A DNA stretch of 64,000 bases from Theropithecus gelada (GCF_003255815.1 NC_037672.1:102000387-102064386); one strand, 5' to 3'; positions 1 through 13,499 are shown, counted from the stretch's first letter. The notes: a model not told the origin generated them from the sequence alone. Program-made: numbers and translations.

Positions 1-1029
1 TATAAGACTTTTCTGACCCACCCTTTTTCTTTAGTAAATCATGAATCTATCTGATGATTCCTGTGAAAGTTAGCCATAAATTATTATATATTGACATCAT
101 CTATTAATAAGAATATTCCAGCTTATGGGTCATGTTGCGTAATGTATAGAATTAACATTAATCTAAAGACTCTTATCTGTGCATTTTCCTTCCCAAGGCA
201 TTTCCAATTCATAGCCTTAGATTACAATTCAGGAAACTACTACAGTTGTGGAAAGCAGGAATCTGGTACAAATGCCCTTTTCTCTTTCCTACTTGGTTTC
301 AAGATCTATACCACTAAGTAATACTGAACTATACGTGAAACTTGTGGCAGTTCTGAAAGAAGGATATGACAGTCTTTAGAGCTTTGGTTCCTTTAGCTCG
401 TCTATAGTGTGCTACATATGTGAGATAATTAAATGTTAGTGAAAAAATGCTGTACTGCTAGTATGAGTAGAAAAATGATAAAATAAGTTTAGGTTAAGAA
501 ATGAAAGCGTACAAAATTAAATAAATGGAATTTGAACACAATTTCCAAGTATGTAAAATAAATAAGGCTGTATTCCTCAAAAAGATATTTTAAACAGTGG
601 TACATTATAGACAATAGACAGGCACTTCTATCACTGGAGCCATTTGTTTGTAGATCCCAAGAGTTCTTTATCTTCATTTTTCCTTTTTCCTTGTTCTATG
701 TTCATAAAGACTGCTAAAATAAAACAATAAGAAAGCAGCATGATGTACTGGAAAAGTTAAAAGGTTTAATTTCTGGTCTCAGTTTCACTAGTTTTTAGTG
801 TTGTAACCTTAACTTAACTCTGTAAGCCAGACTTTCTTCAACTGTGAAATTAGGAATGTAAGATACCTGCAACCTAGGGATATTGTAAAGATCTAATAAT
901 TTATGTAAGAAAGTGACTGTTGAAATGCCTAGCATACTCTGTATATTAAATAACTTTATTTTTAATAATTTCTTCAGTTTTGCTTGTACTGTCTTTGTCA
1001 TTATTAAGTGAAACACCCTTCCTAAGCAA

Positions 1030-1905
1030 TCTCAACCATTTCCATAGCAGCAGCTACCTATCCTTTACGCTGGTGCTCAAATCTATGTCATTGGTTCAGG
1101 GTTTTTTTCTGAACTTGTTTCTACTTGTAAATGTCCCGCAAAAAGTTCAAACCCAAAGTGAATTGTCTTTTCACATTTTACCTCAAAATGTGTCCTTCAG
1201 TAACCTGGGGATCGCCTTAGGGCTCTCTTTCTCTTTCACCTCCATTTCCAGTATGTGGGCAGGTTTTATCAGGTCTACCTTCTCAACATCCCTTTAAAAC
1301 ATCATTGGTTTAGTCAGCATCTTTACCTCTTCCCCATGTCTTTGTTCAAGATCTTTGAACAAGAGTTTCAATCTTGTTTTCCTTCAAATGAGTCCCACTG
1401 TCACCAGAGTAATTTGTCTAAAGACAAGGGTACAATCTTCTGGCATCCCCATGGCAAACAGAGTAAGATCAAAATTCTTTAGTTTGATATATAGACTCCC
1501 CAATATCTGCAAACATATTTGGACTCATATGCTTCTTCCTCCACTGTAAGCTCTGGATATCATGAGTTTGCAGTTGTCTACACATGTGATATTGTCTCAT
1601 GCTTTCTTGCTTCATCAGTTCTAGTCTTTCATGCCAGAATGGCCCTTCCACCTTATGCTCAGCTCAGTTATTTTATCAACCCACTGATGACCAGTTCATC
1701 TTTCCTGGAATCACTTAAGCATTACTCCAAGAAGTCCTCTCTGATGCCCTCTCCCTATATAGAACCAATCGCCTTTTGTGTGACCTCTTCCTATAATTTC
1801 CAATTCATTTCTGTTTACATAGTTGACTCCATTTCTGCCATTCAAGTTCCTTAAAGGTTAACAACTGTATCTAATTCCTCATGGTGTACCCAGTCTGCAT
1901 AGTCA
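1030..1905 (+). mobile_element. Ancient LINE-2 (L2) 3' fragment
   Basis: Resembles the decayed L2 coding/3' region: 'gccagaatggcccttccacctt', later 'aagtcctctctgatgccctctccc' like the L2 'gaagccttccctgac' block, then the 'ttccttaaaggttaacaactgtat' end like 'ctccttgagggcagggactgt'. Boundaries are approximate. Confidence 0.6.
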
Positions 1906-3382
1906 GTTCAGGAGACAGATGCCACAATCAAAGTCTGTAATTTGAGAAGTATTCAGTAATGAGACTTTTCCCAAAAAGTGTGAGCAGGAATTTGGGAAAC
2001 TAATAAGGAATAAGACAGAATCGGGAAGCTAACATAGAGGGAAGCCATACTGAAGGTAAGGGGAGAGAGTAAGTACAGAACACAGAGAAGATAATTATAC
2101 GGAGAGGGCTTCCTGGGGCCCCAGAGCTGTATGGCCTTTTCTACAGGGATGCTACCAACCTGATGTAAACCCTGTAGAGAAAGTAACTAGGGCAATAAAT
2201 ACTCCTGCTTCAGTGTCCTCCCTCCATGCCAGTATTTCCCATATTCTGAACACAGTCCAGAAGCCGGAGGGAAATGCATGCAGGCTATTAATGTAGTCCA
2301 TCCAGTTAGCTTTCGGGAAGTCCAGAGCACACTGGAACAACAAAAAATATATAGTACAGAATTTAAAAGAACTGACAGATCCTAATTGCTTAAAAGGCAT
2401 ATGTTGAATGGAAGTTCATTGAATTATTACTCATGTGCCTTTGAAACTTGTACAAAAATGGACAATAAAGAGTTAAGCACAAATGCTCTGAAATAGCATT
2501 TCTGCCAGCTTTATACAGGATTACGTTGTGCAGCCACTTAGCTGCTTCAGCAGAGAAATGCTTTAAAGGGAAAGAACAGGAAGCACTGGAGAAAAAGGTT
2601 TTGTCATATTTCCTGGGGGAGAAGTGTATTCCTGGTGGTGCTACCCAGAAGGTGGTCTTTTCTAACAAAAAGGTGATGTTTGTGGAGGACAGCTGGAAAA
2701 AAAATTAGGAAGGCCTGCATGCAAACACAAATAAACAAGTAGACATAACAAAAGTGATGTCTAAATAAGAATACCAACAGCACAGGGATAAAGAGAAGTG
2801 AGTTTTAGTGACAGGTAGAGAAAAGCAGCAGCAGCATGACTAGAAAGGAAGGAGAAAATGGAGAAATAAAGTGAGATAATAAGGATTTACTGCCAGGAAA
2901 GCAGTCAGTAGTATCAGGAGGAAAATGAGATATCTGCAGAAGGAATCTGTAAATCGCCCACAAAACTCATAACAACTGTGAGAGCCTTGGAATAGCATGT
3001 CTGCCAGCTTGGAAAGATTGTCCAGGAAATGACAGCCGGCTCACCCAGCAGGATCTGCAAGGACAATGAAGGCTCTTCAGGAAAACAACAAAATAAGGCC
3101 AAAAGAAGAGAAGAAATGGTTGGGGACCCACACTATTCAAATCCAGACTAGTGAATTCCTAACAATTAGTTAGAGATGTCTCTCATTAACTGTACATGTA
3201 CAAATTAATTCTTTGCTAAACTGATTATCATTTTAACATTCTGGGTATATGAAACTATACTCAAATAAATCAAATTGTCGATTAAGCTTCTAATCATTAG
3301 GTGTCAAAATATCCCAGCCAGGTATTGTCTATGAAAAAATACATGACTTCATGGAAGTTAGAAAGGAAAAATTATGTGAAGC

Positions 3383-3635
3383 AGTGTAACACAGTGCTCA
3401 AGAATGTAGGCGTCGATATCAGACATACATTTATGTCAATTCTTGCTCTACCACATAGCAGATACATTAATTGTGTTTTAGTCTTAGTTTCTTCTTTTGT
3501 AAAATGGACATGGTGCTTGTTCTTCCTTCACAGGTTTCTTATGATAATTAGAAGAGTTAAGACACTTTAAATCATACATAGTTAATGCATATTAACACAG
3601 TGCCTGGCACACATTAATTGTTCAAATCCTGAATT
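3383..3635 (+). mobile_element. MIR SINE, sense
   Basis: Follows the MIR order: 'aacacagtgctcaagaatgtagg', 'cttagtttcttcttttgtaaaatgg', 'cacaggtttcttatgataattagaagagttaa', then 'acagtgcctggcacacattaattgttcaa'. This is a diverged, ancient tRNA-derived SINE. Confidence 0.75.
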
Positions 3636-3750
3636 ATTACTATTTCTGATGGAGCCTATTTTTATTTGATTTACATGAGGTTGAAAGGAAACTTTCGAAA
3701 AATTTTACGTTTTGAGGATTGTAAAATATTGTGCAAATTTAGGATATCAT

Positions 3751-4022
3751 TGGCAGGGTGTGATGGCTCAGCACTTTGCGAGGCCAAAGCAGGTGGATCA
3801 CCTGAGGTCAGGAGTTCAAGACCAGCCTAGCCAACATGGTGAAACCCAGTCTCTACCCAAAATGCAAAAATTAGGTGGGCATGGTGGTGCACACCTCTAA
3901 TCCCAGCTACTCGGGAGGCTGAGGCAGGAGAATCTGGTTGCAGTGAGCTGAGATTGTGCCATTGCACTCCAGGCTGGGCAACAAGAGTGAAACTATGTCT
4001 TGAAAGAAAAAAGAAAAAAAAA
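3751..4022 (+). mobile_element. Alu, sense, internally shortened
   Basis: Alu sequence from 'tggcagggtgtgatggctca' to an A-rich tail. The usual 'tgcctgtaatcc' segment is missing between the head and 'gcactttgcgagg', and the right arm is also shortened. An (AC)n repeat has grown from the tail. Confidence 0.88.

Positions 4023-4026
<4 letters not shown>

Positions 4027-4062
<36 letters not shown>
4027..4062. repeat. (AC)18 microsatellite
   Basis: Eighteen AC units directly after the Alu tail at 3751-4022; microsatellites commonly arise from Alu A-tails. Confidence 0.97.
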
Positions 4063-4068
<6 letters not shown>

Positions 4069-5365
4069 CACTATTATATATAAATTTATAATCTAAGGGG
4101 AGTGACTGAAAAAGTAGCTTAAAGATGGCAATTTTTAGCACATCAAGATGCCATATCTAAATTGTATTGTTGGGTCGTTATATTGTATTGTAATTACAGG
4201 GAAAGATAAATAAACGCTATTGTTTATGAATTAACTACATATCAGTTAAACTACAACATCATAATATCCAGTTATCTCAGTTTTTTCAATCATATTTTTC
4301 TTGAGTTATATGGTTTGAAAAATAAAATATAGAGGAGCATATCATATTTGTATTATCTAAATCATATTAATAGTTTCAAGAGTCATTCTACTTTACAAAG
4401 TTACTTTAAAGTGTTAGACACATAGTGGGTGCTTAATGAATATTAAAATTTTTTGACTAAATAGATGAGACTTGTTTTGATCAAAATTTTGGTATAAGTT
4501 AGAAATCAAGCATGTGGAAATAAAATCTTAGTGATTAATCATTTTTAACTAGATGAAAGTCTTTGTAAATATAACTAATGTACCTAGATGAAAAATGAAC
4601 AGGTTTTGAATATTGAATTAATGGGTTTGAGCTGAGAAAAAAATTGTAACACATTCCACACTTGTATACCATATACCACACCACTTCCCAACTACCTCCA
4701 ACAAAAAAGATGAAAGTTAGGCCAAAATTTATTATTGCTTAAAATAATACTTATCGCTGTGGAATGTCTTTGCCTTAACTCTAAAAAGTATGATTTTTGA
4801 GTCAAATCATTGTATTCTTTATTTCTATTTATTTATTTCTATTTTCTCTAGAGTAATTGCAGAGAAATGTTTGAGAAATACCCTTGTTTAATCAGAAAAA
4901 AAGCAAAGGAATGAATTAACTCTGGAGTACTTAAGTAGAAATCATTGAAGCCACAGTATGCTCAGGGCACTAGATATGCCTCCTTGGTGATTTTCATAGT
5001 TCTTGCAACAAAACTTTTAAAATATGAAGAAACCTGAGGTCAAATATTTGAGCTATTTTAATCTAGAACTGAATTGTATATATTCTGTATCTAGAATATC
5101 CATAAAATTAATTCAAAGCCATCTTCTATGCCAATGCCCCTGCATAAATGACACACTACACTCTCTTTCACTAACAATGACTCACTATAGCAGTGACATT
5201 ACTTCTGAATTTGAGGTGTACAGGAAGAGAGCCAAATGGATGCGTGGTTTTTAAAGAACCTCAAGTGATTCTACTCAGTTTTCCTTCTTACTATCTCCCT
5301 CCTGAGAATCTCCAGATGGAAAATGAGAATTTCAATGATGTTAAATGGAAAATACATCTTCTGAA

Positions 5366-5387
5366 ACACACACACACACACACACAA
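5366..5387. repeat. (AC)11 microsatellite
   Basis: Eleven AC units between unique sequence. Confidence 0.95.
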
Positions 5388-5407
5388 TATTTATCTTCAT
5401 AAGCTAA

Positions 5408-5645
5408 AATTAACTGAGCACTTTTTGTTAGACATATTTTGACTATTTTAAATGCATTGTCTTGTTTGAACTTCAAAATAGCTTTAAGAAGTTGACATTA
5501 TTTCCAACTTTGCAGATGAAGTGCCTAGACACAGAGAGGTTAAAATACTTAATTAAGATTGTAGAGTAAGTTAGCGGTCGAACTGAGGTATGAACCGATG
5601 GTGTCTGGTTTTAGAGCTTGCACTGTAAACCATGAGGCTACGTTG
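5408..5645 (-). mobile_element. MIR SINE, antisense
   Basis: Antisense MIR blocks in order: 'actgagcactttttgttag', 'tttgcagatgaagtgcctaga', 'acagagaggttaaaatactt', 'gtatgaaccgatggtgtctgg', 'agagcttgcactgtaaacca'. Confidence 0.75.
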
Positions 5646-5729
5646 CAAAGAAAATGTATTTTGGCTAACATATAAACAAGTCTGATTTTTTTTTTTACAT
5701 AAAATGCGTGATTGTGTTGTTTGGTACCA

Positions 5730-5960
5730 TTCTGTTCTTGCTTATGCTGCCAAGCCTGCCCTTCTACTTTTTCTTTCCTTTCCCAACTTCTATCCATCCT
5801 CCAAGACTCACCTTAGTTACAACCTGCTTCAAGACTTCCATGGAACAAACAAAAGGCTCTAGGCTTCCCCACATAACTCCATCAGAGTTCTGTATTCATT
5901 CCTTCTCCAACAAAGTTATCACAAGTATCATATGTCAGGCTCTGTGCTAGACATATACAT
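5730..5960 (+). mobile_element. Probable L2 fragment
   Basis: The 'ccatcctccaagactcacctt' and 'cttcaagacttccatgga' blocks resemble the L2 'catccttcaagactcagctc...cctccgggaagccttcc' region. Highly diverged, low certainty. Confidence 0.4.
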
Positions 5961-7079
5961 CATTTAAATTGCTCATTTAAAAAAATCTCTAGTTTTGATG
6001 GCAAGGCTTTATTAAATTTTGCCTCTCTGGAGTCTGGCAAAATGGCTGGCACATAGGCTGCTTATTATTTCTAAAACTGAAATAAAGATTAATATGTTGT
6101 ATCTAGTTACATCAATATCAGTGATCCACAGTAATAGATAAGGCCTTTCCAGAATACCAGAGAATGTAGGCAAAGATTCAGATGGAACTGTAAGCCTCTG
6201 CTATAGCCAGTTTCCTGTAATTTGTTTCATTAATATGATAAACGTTTTTAAGTACTTCTATGTGTCAGGTCCTATGTTAGGCACAGAAGAGAATATTCCA
6301 AAAATGAATAAGGTTTATTCTCAGCCCACCAGGACTATATATTCTAGTGGAAGAAATAGAGTATATACTGTGCTATTTTAAATGAGTGTGATAAGGACCA
6401 CAATAATACAGTTACAAGAAAAAAATCCCTTTGAATTGAAGTGATTCAAGAGTACTTCCAAGAAAAGCAGGCTTCTGGATTGCAACTTAGAACTCCTCTT
6501 GGTGCCAAAGGGAACTTCAGGAACAGAGAAGAGCCTAAATAGAAACATTGTAGAGGAATAATATTTTGAGATATTAACTAAGATTTGTCTCCTGCATATA
6601 TTTTATTTTACTTTTTGTCCCCTTTCCCATTCTCCCTATTACATTAGGGGAGAGATCTCACAATATGCAAAGAAAACCCTCTTTATTTTCAAAACCCAAA
6701 GCCTTCAAATCTCAAAACACAAGGATTTTGCAGTGGAAGAAGCTAAGCCCTGAACCATTAAAGGCATAAAGTTTATTCCATAAACAAGGAATAAAGAACC
6801 AGACCTCCCCACACAGACTACATAAGGATTCCAGTAAGTAAAATGAAAAATAACGCAGGAGGAAGCAAGGGCTTAGACACTGGTAGGTTTCTGGAAAGAA
6901 CCCCTAATTCTAATCTACCATAACTTTGGAAGATATAATTAAATGCCTAGATAGGATTGAGATACCTAAACCAAGATGGGTCCTATTTAAACCTAAAAAT
7001 AAGAAGAGTAAGATCTAGCCTTGATCAAGAACTTAATAAGGCCGGGCATTATTCTTACCAAATTTTATTTGAGTAATAA

Positions 7080-7225
7080 CCAGATTTTGAAGGAATCATC
7101 ACTACAGTTTCACCATTTTGTGATGACAAAACCAGGTCACAAAGAAGTAATTTGCCCAAAGTCCCTTAATTAGAAATAGCAGAGTTAGTATTTGAACCAC
7201 AGAAGTCTGATTCTAAATAGTGAAA
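7080..7225 (-). mobile_element. MIR fragment, antisense
   Basis: 'ggtcacaaagaagtaatttgcc', 'aaagtcccttaattagaaatag', 'cagagttagtatttgaacca', 'agaagtctgattct' match the antisense MIR order. Confidence 0.6.
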
Positions 7226-8316
7226 GGGTCAAGGTAATGCTTTCCTTCTACCTTTTAGAGGTTTGCTGAAAGCAAGTTGACAATGGGCAGATACAGAGGA
7301 GAAAAAGGCATAAAAAATGTATTTAAAGCAGACTAACACTGAGCCACACACAAAGTATAGGATTTAAAGAGGGGCCAGATGGTTGAGACTTTCAAAATTT
7401 CTATATTTGGGAGAGATGTAGAGAGACTTTATTTTGTAAATAACACTCTTGGGAAGCTGGATGAGACTGACAAGTTAGGGAAAGCTAGAGGTGGAACTAC
7501 ACAGGAACAAAGGTGGTCTTTTTATGCAGATACAATTTCTCAGGTAGTCTCTTGAAGAAGCTGCTCTCAGAAGAATAGATGAAAATCTGTCTGGGTGTAG
7601 TGATGACTTTTAGTTATCTTCTCTCCAGTGATTATTGTTTCCTGGCTTGTTTGTTTGTTTGTTTCTTTTGATGAGATTATTAGAGAAGAAGTGTCTTAAT
7701 GCAATTCCATTTCTTTAGGAAAGTTACTTACCTAGTCAGATAAGGAAATTCCAGAGAAAGTCTCTCCTGGTGCTTCAGGAGAGTAAGAGCATCAGAGAGA
7801 CAGGGGGCCTGGGAAAAGTCAGAGAGAGACCTTAAGGCTGCCTCTTTAGTTCAGCATGCCAAAGCACCATGTTTTGGGGTATCATTTTCTGAGCCTCAAC
7901 AATAGGGCTCAAAATCACTGTGCTAACTGAGGAAGACAGAATTACCTAAGATTTCATTTCTAACACTAGCTAGGATTAAAGATCAACATGAAAACAATGA
8001 GTTCAGTTATGAAAAAAGGAAACAAGTTACTTTTTTTTGTTGAATAGCTGAACTGTGGACAAAATCATAATGACAGCTTTACCATGAATGACTTTTTAAT
8101 CTCTCAAAATGGTTCTGTGAATGTAACTATTATTATCAATTTAAATATGAAAAAGTACATCACATATGTAAATTCATCTGAAATTTCACGATTAGGGTGT
8201 AGCTCAGCAGTATTTGTACTCACACAATTTGACTCCCAAATCTATGTTCTCAATCACTATATCATCGATGTGCTAAAGAAATGGTCACAGAGGTGTACAA
8301 TAAAATGTGCTGCTCA

Positions 8317-8807
8317 GGCCAGGCATGGTGGCTCGTGCTTGTAATCTCAGCATTTTGGGAGACTGAGGTGGGTGAATTACCTGAGGCCAAGAGTTCAAGA
8401 CCAGTCTGGCCCAACATGGCAAAACCCCGTCTCTACTAAAAATACAAAAAAAAAAATTTAGCTGGATGTGATGGCGGGCACCTGTAGTTCCAGCTACTCG
8501 GGAGGCTGAGGCAGGAGAATGACACGAACCCAAGAGGCGGAGCTTGCAGTGAACCTAGATACCGCCACTGCACTCCAGCCTGGGCGACAGAACAAGACTC
8601 CGTCTCAGGAAAAAAAAAAAAAAAAAATTAGCCGGGTGTGGTGGTGGGTGCCTGTAATCCCAGGTACTTGGGAGGCTGAGGCAGGGAGAATTGTTTGAAT
8701 GTGGGAGGTAGAGGCTGCGGTGAGCCAGGATCAAGCCACTGCACTACAGCCTGGGCAACAGAGTGAGACTCCATCTCAAAACACAACAAAACAAAACAAA
8801 ACAAACT
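8317..8807 (+). mobile_element. Three-monomer Alu (left-right-right)
   Basis: Begins 'ggccaggcatggtggct', runs through a complete left arm and a right arm with AluY-like 'cggagcttgcagtga' ending in a poly-A near 8628, then a second right arm of an older type ('gtagaggctgcggtgagcca') ending in (CAAAA)n. A short direct repeat tgtgctgct flanks the whole composite (about 8306-8314 and 8808-8816), which suggests the outer Alu inserted first and a 5'-truncated Alu later landed in its middle A-rich linker. Confidence 0.85.
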
Positions 8808-9950
8808 GTGCTGCTTAGATTTCCTGCTATAGGGAACATCACTGACCGATGGCCTCAAGCACTTTCTATTGAATGATTGTTCCCATTCAATACTGACCAT
8901 GGCAAGACAATGTATGGGACTTCTCCAACATGGATTTTGTCCCTAGAAGGCTCCTCATCAGCCTAACCAAATCTTTATTGGGCTGTGCTACAGTTTGAGA
9001 CTCTTCCTAACCAATCCACTTTCTTCTCTTTCTCCTCTCAGAGCTAACAAACTTATATCATATGTAAAGCCTACCCTCACACTCTGGCTGCTTATTTCCT
9101 CCCCAAATCTCTCATCTGTCCCGTTCTTTTTTGGCATTTGGTTTTCTGTGGGCTCCACTAATGAAGTAGTAGAGAGATGAGAGTGATGTGGAAAAGACAT
9201 GATACATGGGAATTTGGCTGTGGCCCACTAACCACTCATTTTCAGTGAAAGGTGAATCATGAAGAGTCCTTGACACAAGGCCCAATTGCTGAAGATTTCA
9301 CTGGGTGATGATCTACCTTGCAGGTATAATGGTTCAAGCATTTGAAAGATAATCAAGTTGGCTAGTTAATATTAAATTGTATTGATACTGATTCCTTGCA
9401 GAGGGTAAGAAACTGAGGGCCACTAGCAAGTAGTTAATAAGTGTGAAAGCCAAACTCTTGATAGCCTACTAAAAGCCTTTTTCTCTTGGAATGGAAGAAA
9501 AGCATAGTTAAGTAGTATACCAAAGATCCGATAAAGTCAATGAGATCCAGAGACCTTAGAATGCTTGGCAAGGGCAGTTCTCTTATGCTAGACTCAGGGT
9601 CCTGGTTTGAAAAATCTGGAATTTTGAAATATGGGATGGGGACATGACCCTGAGGATGTTGGCTCTGCACAATACCCTGATCCCTCAGAACATGCAGTGG
9701 AATCCTACAGCATTTCTCAATGTACTTTGCAAGAATTAGCTGGCATGTACCATCGAGGGTCTGCAAAGTAGCCTTGGGTTTGCATTTAGAAAATGCCTAA
9801 TCATAAGGGCCAGAAAATAAGACGGAGTAAGAAAGAATTCATTGACTTGGGGGCACTTTCTCTAGACTTAATATTCTCCAGATTTAACATCCTGACAAAG
9901 GACCCCAGGCAATGAGCTATCTTGTGGATCAGCTGAGGCAGCTCTTTCTT

Positions 9951-9968
9951 TCTTTCTTTTAAAAATAT

Positions 9969-10003
<35 letters not shown>

Positions 10004-10655
10004 TTATACTTTAAGTTCTAGGGTACATGTGCACAACATACAGGTTTGTTACATATGTATACATGTGCCATGTTGGTGTGCTAAACCCATTAACTCGTCA
10101 TTTACATTAGGTATATCTCCTAATGCTGTCTCTCCCTTCTCCCCCCTCCCCACAATAGGACCCAGTGTGTGATGTTCCCCTTCCTGTGTCCAAGTGATCT
10201 CATTTTTCAGTTCCCACCTATGAGTGAGAACATGCGGTATTTGGTTTTCTGTTCTTGCGATAGTTTGGTGAGAATGATGGTTTCCAGCTGCATCCATGTC
10301 CCTACAAAGGACGCAAACTCATCCTTTTTTATGGCTGCATAGTATTCCATGGTGCATATGTGCCACATTTTCTTTAAATGGAGTCTCACTCTGTTACCCA
10401 GGCTGGAGTGCAGTCTTACCATCTCCACTCACTGCAAGCTACGCCTCCTGGGTTCACGCCATTCTCCTGCGTCAGCCTCCAGAGTAGCTGGGACTACAGG
10501 TGCTCGCCACCATGTTGGCTATTTTTTTGGTATTTTTAGTAGAGACGGAATTTCACCGTGTTAGCTAGGATGGTCTCGATCTCCTGACCTCGTGATCTGC
10601 CCGCCTCAGCCTCCCAAAGTGCTGGGATTACAGGTGTGAGCCACGGCGCTCGGCC
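9951..10655 (-). mobile_element. Alu/L1 chimeric retroinsertion
   Basis: On the minus strand this reads as an Alu from its 5' head (10655) to near its 3' end (about 10378), joined without its A-tail to the end of L1 ORF2 and the L1 3' UTR (10377 to about 10010), ending in a TTTA/TTTC-type tail (9951-10010 as read on the plus strand). The L1 part encodes a recognisable ORF2 C-terminus (MEYYAAIKKDEFASF). One 17-bp perfect target duplication, tgaggcagctctttctt, flanks the whole unit (9934-9950 and 10656-10672). Confidence 0.88.
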
Positions 10656-11217
10656 TGAGGCAGCTCTTTCTTGGAACTTTGTTATAATCCAAAACTCATC
10701 CTACCCAGCCTTCCATCGTAACCTGTTTCCTTACACAGGTGTCAGACATCCGTTATGTCCTGAAAGCTTCTCACAAACTTTTATGCTCCTTCCTGCAATA
10801 AATCTCTTGCATCTCTTATCCTGTCCTATTATCTGCTACTGGGTGGACTTATACTAACAGAAAAAGTAAACACAGCCATAGTTTCCATAGAAGAAAAATG
10901 GGAAATGAGGCTGGAAACTACGCTCTGGAACTGGTTTCGCACCTTAAATCCCAGGCTGAGGAATCGTGTCTTAACCTACTGAGAAAACTGGTGAGATTTA
11001 TAGTTAGCATTTAACATAAACAAAATTTGTTGTCAGTATCATAATTTGGGGTCAAGGGCAGGGAAATTAAAAAAAAAGGGGGTTATAAATCAAACATTTG
11101 AAAGTTGCTTAACATTTCAAAAATGTGAGGTATTGATGCAAGTGTTTAGTGTGGGTGTATGAGATAGTTATATTAAAAAGTTTGACTAAGCAATGGCAAG
11201 TAAAGGAGCTCAATAAG

Positions 11218-11238
11218 TCTCTCTCTCTCTCTCTCTCT

Positions 11239-11289
<51 letters not shown>
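11218..11289. repeat. (CT)n followed by a 48-base T run
   Basis: CT dinucleotides to about 11240 and then T at 11242-11289. No transposon body was found on either side, so this is a simple repeat rather than an obvious Alu tail. Confidence 0.95.
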
Positions 11290-11292
<3 letters not shown>

Positions 11293-12923
11293 TTGCTTTG
11301 GACCTGTTTGAGAAATGTGAAGGCCCAGTTAGGAGGCTTTTCCATTTACTTCAATTAGCAGTGCTCTGGTAAAATAAGAGATTGGACAAGAGTTCATTTA
11401 AGTTAAGGAGATGTTACCAGATTGTACATGAAAAGTTAACACATTTGCAAATGAATATCCTGTCACCACAGATCTGTTGATGCCTGACAAAATACGATTA
11501 AGTAACAATTAAAGGAGTACTATTTGCCATTGGATAAAAAATATTTCCAGGGCTGAAGTTGGGGTGGAAAGGATATCTCAACAGGATAGGCTTCTTTCAA
11601 AGTTGTTAAAGTTTGTTCAGTTTAGTTTAGTTTTTTTTTTTTTTTACCCTCAGTACTTTCCATTACTTGAAATTCTTTTTTTTTTTTTTTTACAAAATGC
11701 ATAATTTATAAATACATCAATTATTTTTTTAAAGCAAAATAAATTGAAATTAAGTCATGCTGATATCATCAACCTTTAACATTGATGAGGCTTATTCAGA
11801 TGTATGCTTGTTTGGTGTCCACTTTCTTTAGAGTAATATTTTGAGAAAAATCATATTTTATGTAGTTACCTAAATTTGTGACACTTGCATTTTGTGATAT
11901 GAACTCTAAAAAGTTACCTTTTCTGGGATAAATAATGTAGTTGACCCACTTAGGTGACTTTTCATCCTAAAGAGGAGGTGTACAAGTAAGTGATTGAGTA
12001 TTAAATTAAATATTATGGACTAATAAAAACAGCAGTAGCTATATTTGAACTATCCACTATGAAATGTTATAAGAATCCTTTCTGTCAATTAATCAGTTAG
12101 GCTTTTAAGATGTACATGTTTTAATGTTATCAATGCTATAAACATAAAGTCTTTATTTTAGGATGCCACTTCTTTTTAAAAATCAGTGTTTATGTAATGT
12201 ATGCATGTGTGCCTGTATGTGTATTATACTAATGAGTCAAGAATTAACAATTTGAAAATTGTAAATATGAATATAGATCCATTAAGTCTAAACTTTTTTT
12301 AAAAAAAATCTGTTTTATTTAGTTTGAAAGCTTTCATTATCACAAATAAAAGAAACCATGAATTTCTTACAGGTATATTTAAATGTTATACTTCTTAGAT
12401 TTCATGATAATGTCCATTGGATCAAACCTTTCATTTTATCTGTAACAAAGTTCTGCCTATTTTAATCCAAAAAAAAGTCTCTTAACTGTTTGAATATAAA
12501 GAGAAACCTAACTCAGAATTCAATAAATTATTCTTTCTTTGCATTACCTATTTTAGGTGTTTTATTTTTACTCATACATTTATAATTTATTTGTCTGTAT
12601 TAATATAAAAGGCCAAATTATCTTAGATTATACAGTTATTTTCTCCATTCTAAATTGGAGAGCAAGAGGGAACAGTCTTTATGTGTTCACAAGAGTCAAA
12701 TATAAGCCGTATCTTTATAAAGTGAGCATCTTCCTTTAGTTATTTTTTTCTATGTTAAATACTGACATGTTGGGCAACAATTAAAGTATGGATTAAAACA
12801 CTTGAGAATACTGCTTTATTGCTCCAACAGTATCATAGGCTCCAGTTGCTGTGTAGTTACTTCCTCTTTCTCTACTTAATAAATTAAAAAAAAAACAAAT
12901 AAAATAAAAAATAATAAATAAAT

Positions 12924-12926
<3 letters not shown>

Positions 12927-12960
<34 letters not shown>

Positions 12961-13137
12961 TGAGACGGAGTCTCGCTCTGTCGCCCGGGCTGGAGTGCAG
13001 TGGCCGGATCTCAGCTCACTGCAAGCTCCGCCTCCCGGGTTTACGCCATTCTCCTGCCTCAGCCTCCCAAGTAACTGGGACTACAGGCGCCCGCCATCTC
13101 GCCCGGCTAGTTTTTTGTATTTTTTAGTAGAGACGGG
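12927..13137 (-). mobile_element. Young 5'-truncated AluY
   Basis: Poly-T then 'gagacggagtctcgctctg' through 'ctagttttttgtattttttag' to 'agagacgggg', where it stops abruptly. Nearby aataattttttt sequence on both sides is a probable target duplication. The 'ccatctcgcccggctag' variant is one I associate with Old World monkey AluY. Confidence 0.9.
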
Positions 13138-13461
13138 GTAATAATTTTTTTTTTAAAGAAATTTAAGTGCCAGGCACATTATGAGTTTCTATTTCCCCAT
13201 GTAGTGGACAGTGAACTATGTTTCCCTGCCCTGTGTATATTCCTCCTTATTATGGTAACAACTCTCCACTTTTTCTCCTTACACTGGCCCTCCTCTCTTC
13301 CCAATCCTGTTGGGTCAGGTGGGCTGGTTTCACACGCGTAGCCCTGCAGGGAGGGAGGGACTGAGCACATTCCCCTCACCTGTCCTGCTTGAAGACTGCA
13401 TTCTGTCTCCTTGGTCAGTGATTCAGGGATAGGTAAAAAAATTTATGATGAGCCAAATGAG

Positions 13462-13464
<3 letters not shown>

Positions 13465-13498
<34 letters not shown>
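13465..13498. repeat. (TC)17 microsatellite
   Basis: Seventeen TC units in unique sequence. Confidence 0.95.

Positions 13499-13499
<1 letters not shown>

Noticed and set aside
10207..10428. Minus-strand ORF resembling L1 ORF2
   Set aside because: Not a gene: it is the C-terminal remnant of L1 ORF2 within the Alu/L1 chimera.
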